A stretch of 48,861 nucleotides of DNA, taken from positions 1 to 48,861 of the forward strand of contig DFFO01000092.1 in the NCBI GenBank assembly GCA_002369255.1, written 5' to 3'. The notes under the pieces are model-generated. The model did no database searches and was not told the DNA's origin. It worked only from the letters and a program-made list of their open reading frames with translations. This DNA is from Lachnospiraceae bacterium UBA3774 (GTDB lineage: Bacteria > Bacillota > Clostridia > Lachnospirales > Lachnospiraceae). Below, piece by piece: positions 18,074 to 27,165 of this stretch; the stretch's first letter is position 1; each line of letters starts with the position of its first letter. The translations under genes and the position numbers were made by a program.

Positions 18074-18341
18074 TGTCGCTTTCTCCTTCCGCCTCCCTGA
18101 TCTCGTAGTCCTCATAGGTAAAATCGTTAATGTTATAATTGTTGTGCTGATACCTTGCGCCGCTAACGCCTATCAGCGTACCGATAAGTATAGAGGTGAT
18201 TACGCAGGTTCTTTCCACCTCGCCACCAAACGGCAAGCCCCAAACGCCCGAAAGCGCGTTATACGCTACACCTACCGCGTCAAGCGCAACAAGCGCAAGC
18301 CATTTAAAAACATCGTAAACCTTGTTGTTTCTGAATATCAT
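18066..18341 (-). CDS. Phage holin
   Basis: A 91-residue membrane protein. MIFRNNKVYDVFKWLA and IWGLP-like VWGLPFGGE match small holins of Gram-positive phages (Dp-1/r1t type), with two hydrophobic helices around residues 10-30 and 45-62 and a charged acidic tail. It would form the membrane lesion that frees the endolysin. The ATG at 18341 is seven bases after GGAG; the ATG two codons earlier is too close to it. Confidence 0.8.
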   Translation of the reverse strand: MIFRNNKVYDVFKWLALVALDAVGVAYNALSGVWGLPFGGEVERTCVITSILIGTLIGVSGARYQHNNYNINDFTYEDYEIREAEGESDND

Positions 18342-18343
18342 TT

Positions 18344-18628
18344 TCATGCTCCTTTCTTTTCTAAATCATCAATCCGATGATTTACAACTTTGAATTTCTC
18401 ATCATAAACCGCCACGGAAGCGGCGTACATTTTTGCATAGCCGTTGTGCTCCTTGATGTCAGCCTTCATTTCTTGCATTTCGGCCTTCATGTGCGACAGT
18501 TCGTTGTCCGTAACAGCCGCACGCTCTTTTAGCTCCGTTGATACTTTATCCCTTGTCGCTTTTGCGGAGATAACCGTGGCGACAATGCCGAGTACACCTG
18601 TAATAATTACCGAGATAATTGTTTCCAT
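18344..18628 (-). CDS. Small membrane-anchored coiled-coil phage protein (lysis module)
   Basis: A 94-residue protein with one N-terminal membrane helix (IISVIITGVLGIVATVI) followed by a charged coiled coil (HMKAEMQEMKADIKEH) and a second helical piece ending DDLEKKGA. This layout resembles XhlA-like haemolysin or antiholin proteins that sit just before the holin. Its stop nearly touches the holin start. Role inferred from position. Confidence 0.65.
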   Translation of the reverse strand: METIISVIITGVLGIVATVISAKATRDKVSTELKERAAVTDNELSHMKAEMQEMKADIKEHNGYAKMYAASVAVYDEKFKVVNHRIDDLEKKGA

Positions 18629-18631
18629 TGT

Positions 18632-19921
18632 TCACCTCGTCTCCCATATCCGAGAGGGAACCATATATGTGGAGCCGCCCGTGTTGCCCTGATAGCCATT
18701 TGCGAAGCGTATATCATCACGCCCAAGCCCCGTTATCTGCCTACCTCTAACGGTAGTTACGCCGCTGACTGTTGATACCGTAGTGGCGTTATATGCCGCC
18801 TCTCTGCTACCCGTATAGCCGAAGTTCTCCGCAGGGATAACCATTGTGACGTAGGCTTTAGCGGTGCTGGCCGCCCATACACGAAACTCAATAAATATAT
18901 GCTTATACTTTGTAAAATCCGCACGCTGATTGAATTTTACTATGCCGGAGCCCATTCCCTCGTTATCGTCGGCGTTCTCCCACAATAGCACCTGATAAGG
19001 GTCTGCCATTTTATCGTCTGTGACTGCACCGTTTGCAAGCTCGTTTGTGCTTATCGCCTCGTCAGCAATATCGCTTGAAGGAATACCGTTTATAGGCAAG
19101 GTATATTTGCTATCGGCAAGATTTACCGCCGCCGCTATCGCCTCGCCTGTTGCTTTGGCGTCTGCCGCTTCTCCCTCTACTGATAGCGTCGGATCAACAA
19201 CAGCGTCCTTTCCGGGTGCGCCTTGCGCGCCCTGCGGAATACCAAAAGTGAATACAAGCCCCGTGGCAGACAGTTCTGCGCTTGCCGTGGCTTCTTCGTC
19301 TTCCGGAAGCGTGCTTGCTGACGCAGACACGTTTATGATTTTTTGTAGCGCGGCCTCGATCTCGGCGATTAAATTTACAAGCGTTGTGTAATTTATTACG
19401 GGCGTTTCCGTGTAAACGTAATCAGGCGGCAAAGCCCGTTCGCAAACAATAAAAGTGTTGCGAACAATAGTTCTTGCGCCGCTTTCGTCCTCGGTATAAG
19501 CATAAACATTAAGGACGCCACCGCTTAACAAAGCCTGATTTGGTATTGCCGCGTAACCGTCCGTTACCTCTACCTCCGCGACAGCATTGCAAGCAACTGT
19601 AAAGCCGGAACCCTCGTCCTCAGGTTCGGTAGCGGTTATCCCATAATAAGATAACTCTACTACCTCGTCATTAAGCGTCCATTGTCCGTCAATCCACTCG
19701 AAATTAAACACCTCGCCGTCTGCCGGACACGCTGCGGCAATAAATTTTTTCGCGTCTATTGTCACGTCCACGCTCTCCGTGGCGCGTACCACGGATACGA
19801 AAAGGCTTTCTGAATTGCTAAAATGCACAAGCGCCTTGTCGGGTATGTCAATGTTTACGCGGATCTTCTGCCCCGCGTCGTACTGCCACAAAGTACCGTT
19901 CTCGTAAACAAATGCGTCCAT
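18632..19921 (-). CDS. Baseplate/tail fibre protein with collagen-like stretch
   Basis: A 429-residue structural protein. The N-terminal 165 residues (VHFSNSES, then AIPNQALLSGGVLNVYAYTED) resemble baseplate upper proteins that attach to the tail tip. A helical linker and a short collagen-like piece (GIPQGAQGAPGKDA) follow, then a repeat of D/N-rich turns (SSDIADEAISTNELANGAV) typical of trimeric fibres, and a C-terminal beta-rich tip with FANGYQGNTGG. It probably contacts the host surface. GGAG three bases before ATG. Confidence 0.7.
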   Translation of the reverse strand: MDAFVYENGTLWQYDAGQKIRVNIDIPDKALVHFSNSESLFVSVVRATESVDVTIDAKKFIAAACPADGEVFNFEWIDGQWTLNDEVVELSYYGITATEPEDEGSGFTVACNAVAEVEVTDGYAAIPNQALLSGGVLNVYAYTEDESGARTIVRNTFIVCERALPPDYVYTETPVINYTTLVNLIAEIEAALQKIINVSASASTLPEDEEATASAELSATGLVFTFGIPQGAQGAPGKDAVVDPTLSVEGEAADAKATGEAIAAAVNLADSKYTLPINGIPSSDIADEAISTNELANGAVTDDKMADPYQVLLWENADDNEGMGSGIVKFNQRADFTKYKHIFIEFRVWAASTAKAYVTMVIPAENFGYTGSREAAYNATTVSTVSGVTTVRGRQITGLGRDDIRFANGYQGNTGGSTYMVPSRIWETR

Positions 19922-19930
19922 TTTCTCTCC

Positions 19931-20455
19931 TTATGCCTTCGCGTATAGACCACTCCAACGAACAATAGCGCCCGACGGTATTACTGTTCCCGCGCTTGCC
20001 TTTAACGCAAGGTTGCCGTTTGTATTGATAAAGCCGTTTATAACTGCAGAGCCCGTGTTCACGGCACAGGCAAGCGGAGTCCACGCTTTCGCGCTCGGTA
20101 AACCTTCCACAACCGCAAGTGCGCCGCCCGTCGTGTAAGTTCTCTCTGATTGCGCGACAACTGAAACAAAGACAAGCACGAAGTCGCCTAAATCATAATA
20201 CCCTGAAGCCGTGCCGCTCTCTAATGCGTAGTAAATGGACTGCCCTGCCGTTATGTTTACGGCTCCCGCAAGCGTTCCGGCAAGCCCGGAAGCGGCTTCG
20301 TCTTTCCCGAGCGCGTTGATGTTTTCCCGCGCTTGTGCCTTTTGTGCTGCGGTCAATGTCTGTTGCGTGTATGCAACCGCACTAATATCATCTGCGCCAA
20401 TCGGTATAAGGCCGTGCTCTACGCCCTCGCTGTCTGTTATTGTTGGTACCGGCAT
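19931..20455 (-). CDS. Phage tail fibre/receptor-binding tip protein
   Basis: A 174-residue protein. It begins MPVPTITDSEGVEHGLIPIG and contains QTLTAAQKAQARENINA, a trimerising linker motif frequent in tail fibres. A beta-rich C-terminal domain of about 110 residues follows, resembling small receptor-binding tips. It sits between the tail-tip protein and the baseplate protein. The host ligand cannot be inferred. Confidence 0.6.
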   Translation of the reverse strand: MPVPTITDSEGVEHGLIPIGADDISAVAYTQQTLTAAQKAQARENINALGKDEAASGLAGTLAGAVNITAGQSIYYALESGTASGYYDLGDFVLVFVSVVAQSERTYTTGGALAVVEGLPSAKAWTPLACAVNTGSAVINGFINTNGNLALKASAGTVIPSGAIVRWSGLYAKA

Positions 20456-20457
20456 TT

Positions 20458-22410
20458 TTATAAGTCCTCCGTAATTATTCCCGTTGCGGTCAAAGTTGCC
20501 CTCTTTCGCGCAACATAGTCTGAAATCGTTATGCCCGTTGCGGCAATCTCTATCATTTTTTGTAAACTTGGCGTTTGCGTATAATCCGAAAGCCGCAAAA
20601 TAGCGCTTTTGGGCGTTATGGCTATCTCGTAGCTTTCCGCTTCGTCACCTTCCCAAACGCCGTACATAGTTCCCAACGGCTCCGGCTCGGTTTTGTCGTA
20701 CAAAAATTCAAAAGGATCAATATGCGCTACCCGCTGTTGAGTGCCGTCGGGCGTTGTGTATTCATCGCCGACGGAAAAACGCGGCGCGTTTATTATTCCG
20801 TTTAAAAAATCTATTTTAATTCCGCTTGTAAGCGGTTCGTAGTTTGGCGATTGCAGCGTCGCCGCCTGTATTACGTTGACGACCCCTTGAGGATTGTTTG
20901 CTACCTCGGCAGAATACCCACCGCGAGCATAACCCGTCAAGTCGCGCTTTGCCGTTCCCGTTATGTTGTAAGCGCCTGATGTAAGCCCCGCAAAGCGTAT
21001 GCTTTGTGACGTAAGCGGAACGTTAATTATCTGTTCTGCTGCCGTAAATATATTGCCGTCATTGTCCGTAAGAATTTTTCCGTAAGCGTTGTAAAAAATA
21101 GTGTCTGCGCCCGACAATACGGCAACCGCTACCATATCGCCACAATCTATTGACGGGTCAAGCTCTAACAATTCAAACCCTCCGGTCTTATATTCGGGAA
21201 GTCCGTTAAGCGCCGCAAACTGTATTCCGAGACCCGAGCCGGACAAAAACGGGTTTGCGTATATCTCATATGCGTTCCCGTCTGTCTCGCCATAGGAATA
21301 AACTGCGCCGTCCTCGGTTCTGTTTATTATCTGCGTTGGCCGGCCTACAAGAAATTCGGATATTTCCTCCGTTTGCGCTTTTATCTGCGTTCTCGGAATT
21401 GTTGCGACGATCCCCGCCGCTACGAAACGTAATTGCAATCGTCCGTTGCGGTCAAATTCCGCGTTGCAGCCTGCCGCTTCTGCTATGTAAGACAGCGCTT
21501 CTCTGCACGTCATTCCCGTTTTTGTAAGCGGATTTTTTGCGACTGCATGCGTACTGTTTGGGAACGTGCTTGACCCAGCCTCAACACCGGCAAAAGCACA
21601 CAAGTCCAAAAATAAACCGCCGAGGGTAGTAGGCAATGATGGCTTGAAATTATCAAAGTTAATATCAAGCCGCGTCATTTGGTCAAAGGCTTCCGTCATA
21701 ATGATGTCGTCCGCACGGTTTGGCGCGTCAAAAAGGAACACGCCACAAGGACAATACTCATAGTGCCCGCAAGTCGCGGACTCTTCTTCGGTCGTCCATT
21801 CATTCACAAGGTATTGCGGATATGCAACGCCATCAACCGTTACCGCGCTCGTTATCTTCTCAATGCATATTGCATTGTTTGTCATTTTGCGCGCAAAAAA
21901 TGCGTTTGGCGGCGTTATATCGCTTATCGTGTCTGTTGCAACATCATAAACAAACGCTCTTTCGCTTGTATATGCCGTTAGTGTTCCGGCTTCGTAGATC
22001 ATTGATATGGGTATATCGGCACTCTTTTTTACATTGTTGACGTAAAAACCGTCAGAGGCGACGGCGAAAACATTACCGTCGGTCGCTTCTATATATGCCG
22101 TAAACCCGGTTGCCTGTAATTCGGTTTCGCTAATCTGCACACCAATATACAATTTTGCGCGGTCAAAAACAGCCGACCGCAAAATCATATTGTCGTTGTA
22201 AATCTGTACGGTAAGTGTCTTTGATAAGCACTCCCCAATGCTGATATTTTCGCCGGCAGAAAAATTATCCTCAAGGCGCAGGCCGTCCGTCGAGGTAAAA
22301 TCTCCGTCGCTTGCGCGTAAGAACCACTCGCCGAAGTCCAAAACTGCGTTTTGCGGGCTGATTTGGTCTATTATTTTGCTGTGATAGTCATTTGACAGTC
22401 CTTTATACAT
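20458..22410 (-). CDS. Tail-tip/baseplate hub protein
   Basis: A 650-residue structural protein located just after the distal-tail gene, where siphophages place the tail-associated hub (Tal-like) protein. It is beta-rich with repeated domain-like segments and has GEWFLRASDGDF near the start, CREALSYIAEAAGCNAEFDRNG (about residues 305-325, typical of tail-hub proteins) in the middle and a C-terminal ISDYVARKRATLTATG. No peptidase motif was recognised. GAGGG six bases before ATG at 22410. Confidence 0.65.
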   Translation of the reverse strand: MYKGLSNDYHSKIIDQISPQNAVLDFGEWFLRASDGDFTSTDGLRLEDNFSAGENISIGECLSKTLTVQIYNDNMILRSAVFDRAKLYIGVQISETELQATGFTAYIEATDGNVFAVASDGFYVNNVKKSADIPISMIYEAGTLTAYTSERAFVYDVATDTISDITPPNAFFARKMTNNAICIEKITSAVTVDGVAYPQYLVNEWTTEEESATCGHYEYCPCGVFLFDAPNRADDIIMTEAFDQMTRLDINFDNFKPSLPTTLGGLFLDLCAFAGVEAGSSTFPNSTHAVAKNPLTKTGMTCREALSYIAEAAGCNAEFDRNGRLQLRFVAAGIVATIPRTQIKAQTEEISEFLVGRPTQIINRTEDGAVYSYGETDGNAYEIYANPFLSGSGLGIQFAALNGLPEYKTGGFELLELDPSIDCGDMVAVAVLSGADTIFYNAYGKILTDNDGNIFTAAEQIINVPLTSQSIRFAGLTSGAYNITGTAKRDLTGYARGGYSAEVANNPQGVVNVIQAATLQSPNYEPLTSGIKIDFLNGIINAPRFSVGDEYTTPDGTQQRVAHIDPFEFLYDKTEPEPLGTMYGVWEGDEAESYEIAITPKSAILRLSDYTQTPSLQKMIEIAATGITISDYVARKRATLTATGIITEDL

Positions 22411-22536
22411 CTAAAACCCTCAATTTGCCGCCTGTCGCTTCGATACGGCGGCTTTGCGGTTTAAGGTAGGTATTTATCCATAAAAACAATTTAACCGCCC
22501 TAAATCGCTAAAATAAATGGTAGATATTTTTCTGAA

Positions 22537-22965
22537 TTAGTATTCGATAAACGCAAGACGTATTTTTTCGTAAAAAATCTTCTTTTCGTCCTCGTCAATG
22601 CGCTCAATCGTAAATTCAACGTCCGGGATATAGAATTTTCCCTTCTTGTATTCGTCTGTTAAGGGGTCGTAATAGCGAACATATAAATATCGCTCTCGCT
22701 TATTGACTACCTTGCTCGTAATTATTTCCCACAGGGCATTCCATTCCGTGTTTGTAATCGGCGGCGTCTCAAATTCCATTTTTGAGGCGCGATGTGACAA
22801 TGCGTTGCGGTGTAATACTCCCGTTGTGTCTCTGCCACTATCAAGATCGATTATCTGATCCGGGGTCACTTTATAGCTGTCAAAAAATATGTACTTGTTG
22901 GGAATTAGCGTAAAAACTCCGTCCTTGGAATTGTTTACCGACACCAATACACCACTAAATGCCAT
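22537..22965 (-). CDS. Distal-tail-like phage protein
   Basis: A 142-residue protein immediately after the tape measure. It carries the pattern YVRYYDPLTDEYKKGKFY-IPDVEF and ends RLAFIEY, as in the small tail proteins that follow the tape measure in Clostridia phages. Probably the distal tail protein or a tail-completion factor. No good ribosome site; the start lies four bases from the tape-measure stop, suggesting coupled translation. Confidence 0.6.
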   Translation of the reverse strand: MAFSGVLVSVNNSKDGVFTLIPNKYIFFDSYKVTPDQIIDLDSGRDTTGVLHRNALSHRASKMEFETPPITNTEWNALWEIITSKVVNKRERYLYVRYYDPLTDEYKKGKFYIPDVEFTIERIDEDEKKIFYEKIRLAFIEY

Positions 22966-22969
22966 TATG

Positions 22970-25762
22970 TTATACTCCTGTTACCTTTGCGTATGCGTCA
23001 CTTGCCTGCCGTACCCATTTACCCGCTTGCGAATTGGGCACAAGTTTGACATTCCCGGTCTTGGCTATTAGCTGCCGGAGCAGATTGTTTTGTTCGCGTA
23101 AAAGCTCCGCCTCGCTTCTGCCGGTGTCATATACTGCCGTAGCTATTCCCGTTACCTCGTTGCCGCCAACTACGCCGGTGCGCCCGTTGATGTTTCCGAG
23201 GATTTCTGTGTCGCCTACGCGCTCACCTATCAGCGCAAGCGTTCCTTGTGCCGGGAGGCCGCCTTCTGCGTATGGCTGTGCGTATGGCGTAAAACTTAAT
23301 GTGCTCGGCTTATTCGGGATAGTGGCGCCCATAAGCGCGTTCCAAATATTCAGCGCAGAATTGCGCAAGCCCGTTCCCGTTGTCTTGTTGGTAAGGTTTT
23401 TGAGTCCGAACAGCGCAACAAACGCTTCTTTGGTTTTGCTGATTATCTCGTCAAGCCCCGTCTTTGTGTTCTTGATCCCGTCCGGCGTAACATTTATCTT
23501 ACCGACACCCTCAAGCACGGCAGACAAACCGCTTGCCGTGGTTTTGGTCGTTCCGATACTCGTGTTTACGGTCGAAAATGCCGTTTTTCCGCTTGTTCCC
23601 GTTTTGTTCATTACGTCAACAAGCGCATTTCCTGCGCCTGTCCAAGCCTTTTGTGTCTTTGTTGCCGAAGTCGCCGCGTTCGTAGCAAGCGTCTGTGTTG
23701 ATTTTGACGCTTTTGTTGTTGACGACACAAGACCGCTTTTCAGCTTCTCGCCAACCTCCACGAGCTTGTCTTTGATAGTCGCTGCCGTCTTGCCCACAAT
23801 GCCGAGCGTGCTTGTGGCAGTCGTACCGGCTTTTTTGGTCTCGCTGTTGTATTCTTTTGTTTTTAGCGTAAGGCTCGTAAGCGTTCCGACGCCCGCCGCA
23901 GTTATCGGGTCTGTTTTTGATGTTGTGCTCTTGGGCTTTCCAATGTTTCCCACAACATTCCCGACGCCCGCCGTGACAGGCTTTTTCTTCGGCTCTTCGG
24001 CAAACACGGGAACACCCGTAAACAGGAACGAGAGCAGCCCCAAAAGTGCGGTTACTATTCCACCCGCCGCCGCTTCCTTCATTCCTTGCGATATTGTTAC
24101 TGTGGGCGCTGCTGCGTTGGCGGCCGGACTTATCATTGGCTGGCGTAATGCGGGCGCAGGCGTGTTTTCAAACCACATCTTGAGCGTATCCCAAAAGCCT
24201 AAAGCCTCTGTTGTCGTTTGCGCTGCTGCTGCTGTGCTTTTTGCTGCGGAAGTTGTTGCCCTTGTTGCCGCGTCTGCCGCGAAGTTTGCCGCTCCGGCGC
24301 CCTCTCTTGCCCGGTCTTGTGCCTGCATAACTGCGGAAAAGCCATATTCAAGACCTCCGTATGGCGCCGGAACAGGTGAAAGACCGGGAACGGGAGAAGG
24401 GGAATATCCCGGCTGTTTTTCTTTGTCCTGCTGCTCTTTCTGCTTTTTCCAAAGAGCCGTAGCAAGGCCGCCAAGAGCAACATAACCCAAAAAGTCGGTT
24501 ACTGTTACCCCGTGACCGCCGCCGCCGCCGTTTCCGTCATCATCAGTCGGTTTCTTCGGATAGGCAAGAAGCGGAAAATCAAACGAACTCGTCGGGAGTG
24601 TGCTTCCGTTTTTGTCGCTGCCACTACCCGAACCACTACCCGAGCCACCGCCCGATCCGGAGTCCGAGGAAATAACGTTAAGCTCATCAAAATCAAGAAG
24701 CTGACGCTTGAACTCCTTAACGGAGGACGTGGCCGCGTCTGCACTCTCCTTGTATTCAACAAAGTATTTATCTACGCTTTGCCACTCTTGCCCCGTTAGT
24801 TTGGCTATTACCTGTCCTATACCCTGCGCGATATTGCCGATTGTGTCCATTATGGAAACTAAAACCGGGCCCACTACGTTGATAATAGGCACAAGCATTG
24901 CGCCAAGCGAATTTGACAGGTATTTGGCGGATGAAGATATCTCGTCCATGCTGTTTTTGAATTTTCCGTCGGTCGTTGAGGAAAATTCGTACATATAATC
25001 AAGCCCGTTTTTAAAAGCTGTTGTAATCGCTCTTAAAGCCGTTCTGATAGCTCTATATACGGCTATGCGCTTTATTGACGAGAAAAACTTGCCTGTGCTT
25101 TTGGTAGCCGTTTCAGACGCGCGAGAATATTCGCGCTGCCTGCGCGTTGTCTGTTGAAGCGCTCCGCCGAAGTGATTGGAGCTTGACGTCGCCCTTGTCG
25201 CCGCGTTTCCGTATGATGTTGTTGTTTGGGATAATGACGATATACTTCCCGTTGCCCTGTCGGCGTTGCCCGCAACCGCGTCAAGCCTTGTTGACAGATT
25301 GGTAAGCCGCGTGTTCACTCCAGAAAGCGCTGTTGACAGATTGGAAATGCTCGTAGTAAAGCCCGTAACTGCCGTCGTCGCGCTCTCAAAATCCCTCGCC
25401 GCCGTTGTCGTGGCTTCGCTTGACGCCGTAATGGCCGATGTGTCAACTGCCGCCGTCTGCGTCGGTGTCGGGAATGAATAACCTGACATATCAATTACAG
25501 GGCTTTGCGTCGTCTGCGGGGGCGTGATCGTTCCTCCGGCATTGTTTAAATTCTCAATGTTTCGCGCCGCTCTTATCGCCGCCGAATTGATACGGTCTAT
25601 TGCGCGGGCGTACTCTGTCGCCGCTTGCGTATTAAAGTGCAGACCATTTGAAGCCGCAGCAAGCCGTTCAAGCGCCGCAGCTAAAAGGTCTATTTGCGCG
25701 TCAACGCCTTCGGTGGTCTGCGTAATGTTTAACTGTAAAGTGTCAAGGCTCTCGTTTGCCAC
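22970..25762 (-). CDS. Phage tape measure protein
   Basis: A 930-residue, low-complexity, Ala/Thr/Ser-rich protein that sets tail length. The N-terminal half is coiled coil with many short helical repeats. Around residues 340-360 it has the Firmicutes tape-measure signature KEFKRQLLDFDELNVI, followed by a glycine/serine linker (GSGGGSGSGSGSGS). Two hydrophobic segments occur in the second half (one ends LLSFLFTGVPVFAEE) and a leucine-rich helix near the end (ELLREQNNLLRQLI). The start is GTG at 25762 with AAAGGA nine bases before it. A 63-bp piece of this gene (25522-25584) is duplicated exactly at 41324-41386. Confidence 0.9.
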   Translation of the reverse strand: MANESLDTLQLNITQTTEGVDAQIDLLAAALERLAAASNGLHFNTQAATEYARAIDRINSAAIRAARNIENLNNAGGTITPPQTTQSPVIDMSGYSFPTPTQTAAVDTSAITASSEATTTAARDFESATTAVTGFTTSISNLSTALSGVNTRLTNLSTRLDAVAGNADRATGSISSLSQTTTSYGNAATRATSSSNHFGGALQQTTRRQREYSRASETATKSTGKFFSSIKRIAVYRAIRTALRAITTAFKNGLDYMYEFSSTTDGKFKNSMDEISSSAKYLSNSLGAMLVPIINVVGPVLVSIMDTIGNIAQGIGQVIAKLTGQEWQSVDKYFVEYKESADAATSSVKEFKRQLLDFDELNVISSDSGSGGGSGSGSGSGSDKNGSTLPTSSFDFPLLAYPKKPTDDDGNGGGGGHGVTVTDFLGYVALGGLATALWKKQKEQQDKEKQPGYSPSPVPGLSPVPAPYGGLEYGFSAVMQAQDRAREGAGAANFAADAATRATTSAAKSTAAAAQTTTEALGFWDTLKMWFENTPAPALRQPMISPAANAAAPTVTISQGMKEAAAGGIVTALLGLLSFLFTGVPVFAEEPKKKPVTAGVGNVVGNIGKPKSTTSKTDPITAAGVGTLTSLTLKTKEYNSETKKAGTTATSTLGIVGKTAATIKDKLVEVGEKLKSGLVSSTTKASKSTQTLATNAATSATKTQKAWTGAGNALVDVMNKTGTSGKTAFSTVNTSIGTTKTTASGLSAVLEGVGKINVTPDGIKNTKTGLDEIISKTKEAFVALFGLKNLTNKTTGTGLRNSALNIWNALMGATIPNKPSTLSFTPYAQPYAEGGLPAQGTLALIGERVGDTEILGNINGRTGVVGGNEVTGIATAVYDTGRSEAELLREQNNLLRQLIAKTGNVKLVPNSQAGKWVRQASDAYAKVTGV

Positions 25763-26219
25763 TTTGCTTTTTCCTTTGCGAATTATTCTTTTTCGCTATC
25801 GCTCGTAACGCTTCGGCTTGACGTTTGTACTCTGAAATTATTTCGTTTTCGGGTTTCTTCTTCTTGCGTGGAACAATCTCTAAAGGTGACATATAATGCC
25901 GCAACTGCGTCCGTTTCTTGCCGAAATTGTTGACAATGGCAACATTTATTGCGTTATATATGTATGCGCCCGCAAGCCAAGCGTTGTAATTGTCTCTCTC
26001 TGTTTCTATTTTCGCCTTTTCACGAAACGCCTTGTGCATTAGAGTGTCGCCATGCCAATATTCAGCATAAGTCATACCCCACGCCATATATTGAGGACAT
26101 AGGTCTTCAAGGATTTCGGATAGGCTTTTGTTTGTTACATCTCTATTATTAGCCCCGTTGCTTTTGGGTCGTAGGTGTCCTCTTCGTCGGCGTATAACGG
26201 CGCTAACGTCTGCTCCCAA
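25743..26219 (-). CDS. Tail assembly chaperone, frameshifted C-terminal part (T region)
   Basis: A 158-codon open frame without a convincing start of its own. It overlaps the end of the upstream chaperone gene in the -1 frame and is most likely reached by ribosomal slippage at CCCAAAA (26168-26162). After the slip the reading is PKSNGANNRDVTNKSLSEI. The body contains QYMAWGMTYAEYWHGD and a positively charged C-terminus (PRKKKKPENE). Like lambda gpGT, the fused form would bind the tape measure and the tail tube subunit during tail assembly. It ends 20 bases inside the tape-measure gene. Confidence 0.7.
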   Translation of the reverse strand: MGADVSAVIRRRRGHLRPKSNGANNRDVTNKSLSEILEDLCPQYMAWGMTYAEYWHGDTLMHKAFREKAKIETERDNYNAWLAGAYIYNAINVAIVNNFGKKRTQLRHYMSPLEIVPRKKKKPENEIISEYKRQAEALRAIAKKNNSQRKKQSGKREP

Positions 26220-26494
26220 AGCTGGCGTATGCGCACGATAAGCGCTTCCGACATACCGCCAAGACGTTTAAGCAGCTTTTCCGCTTCTGCCATTGATACG
26301 TTCTTCTCGTGACGCCTGAAAAGCGTGTACCATATCAGCGGAATAAGTGTCGCGGAACGAGTGTCAATTTCTTCCCACAAAAAGCCGTTGTTCTGTGCGT
26401 ATTTTATGCTTTCCAAGTCAAAGTCGAGGACGTAAACCCTGTTGTTTTCGGTGTCAGTAATTTTGATTGCTTCTTTTGTTTCTTTGGTAGTCAT
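26135..26494 (-). CDS. Tail assembly chaperone (G region)
   Basis: A 119-residue soluble protein located between the major tail protein and the tape measure, the invariant position of the tail chaperone pair in siphophages. It begins MTTKETKEAIKITDTENN, with a ubiquitin-like beta start followed by helices, and has a charged acidic end (PLYADEEDTYDPKATG) just at the slip site. GGAGAG eight bases before ATG. The non-slipped product ends at 26135; the slipped product continues in the next frame. Confidence 0.7.
   Translation of the reverse strand: MTTKETKEAIKITDTENNRVYVLDFDLESIKYAQNNGFLWEEIDTRSATLIPLIWYTLFRRHEKNVSMAEAEKLLKRLGGMSEALIVRIRQLWEQTLAPLYADEEDTYDPKATGLIIEM
26162..26168 (-). promoter_or_regulatory. 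Programmed -1 frameshift heptamer CCCAAAA
   Basis: Read in the chaperone zero frame as C CCA AAA, it fits X XXY YYZ and would shift to CCC AAA. The -1 frame is open from there through the T region, and the zero frame stops about 25 bases later. This matches the conserved frameshift of tail chaperone genes. Confidence 0.75.
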
Positions 26495-26530
26495 TGTTTT
26501 TTCTCTCCTTTTTTACGTTTTGTTTGTAAA

Positions 26531-26560
26531 TTTCCAACACCGGGAACCCGGTGTTGGAAA
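26531..26560 (-). terminator. Perfect 14-bp hairpin after the major tail protein gene
   Basis: TTTCCAACACCGGG (26531-26544) and CCCGGTGTTGGAAA (26547-26560) are perfectly complementary with only two bases between. On the minus strand it follows the major tail gene by ten bases and is followed by TTTACAAAC rather than a clean T-run, so it may be an attenuator or an RNA 3'-end stabiliser that keeps tube subunit mRNA in excess. Confidence 0.65.
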
Positions 26561-26570
26561 TATGTGTAAT

Positions 26571-27035
26571 TTAAGCGCTTGCCTCCGCTTCGACCATTGC
26601 CCCGGCAGGGATCAGATTTACGGTGTTTTCCATAACCTCGTCAACCTCAAAGCCGCCAAAGCCAAGCTCCGTTACCTCAACGGGCATATAGAAGCTGGCG
26701 AGACCCGCTTCAGGCGGGTATGCAAGCTCGACCCACATCTGTTTGCCGCCGTCTAATGCGTCGTAAGCGGTTTTCATCGCTGAAAATCCTGTTCTGAACG
26801 CGTCATAATCATTGACGGTAAGCCCTATTGCGCCGGGATCGGCAAGGCCGCGCGTGTAAGTGTGATTGACGGTCTGATTGATCGGCGTTGTCTGCTTTAC
26901 ATTCGCGTCCTGATTGATAGCCGGTACTGCCGTAACCCCGGGAAGTATTGTATAACCACTCGTGGGGCGTGTTCCGGCTGTGGCTTCTCCCGCCCATTTA
27001 ACGGTTGCGCCTGCGCTTATTAGTCCATTAGCCAT
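26571..27035 (-). CDS. Major tail (tube) protein
   Basis: A 154-residue protein that polymerises into the tail tube. It starts MANGLISAGATVKWAGEA, common in short siphophage tube proteins, and has beta-strand-rich sequence (WVELAYPPEAGLASFYMPVEV) and a hydrophobic, small-residue C-terminus. Its place between the tail terminator and the chaperones supports the call. A strong hairpin follows. GGAGG precedes the ATG. Confidence 0.8.
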   Translation of the reverse strand: MANGLISAGATVKWAGEATAGTRPTSGYTILPGVTAVPAINQDANVKQTTPINQTVNHTYTRGLADPGAIGLTVNDYDAFRTGFSAMKTAYDALDGGKQMWVELAYPPEAGLASFYMPVEVTELGFGGFEVDEVMENTVNLIPAGAMVEAEASA

Positions 27036-27162
27036 TTTCCTTTACCTCCGTTCCTTTCTCTTTTTTAGCTGTTTTTATTGGTGCTTCCGGGAGTGCCGCC
27101 TTGCAATATCCGCAAGTCTTCGCCCCCGGGATTGTCTTTTTCTTACAATACGGACAATTCAT
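27028..27162 (-). CDS. 44-residue double CxxC zinc-ribbon phage protein
   Basis: A small gene not long enough for ordinary ORF cut-offs. MNCPYCKKKTIPGAKTCGYC shows two CxxC pairs ten residues apart, the spacing of a minimal zinc ribbon, followed by a Lys/Glu tail. GAAGGAG seven bases before ATG at 27162 is a strong ribosome site, and the stop overlaps the major tail start by eight bases. Function unknown; it may bind nucleic acid or assist tail assembly. Confidence 0.7.
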   Translation of the reverse strand: MNCPYCKKKTIPGAKTCGYCKAALPEAPIKTAKKEKGTEVKENG

Positions 27163-27165
27163 CTT

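Noticed and set aside
22959..24485. 508-codon plus-strand ORF opposite the tape measure
   Set aside because: It is the antisense shadow of the Ala/Thr-rich tape-measure gene; no ribosome site and low-complexity product.
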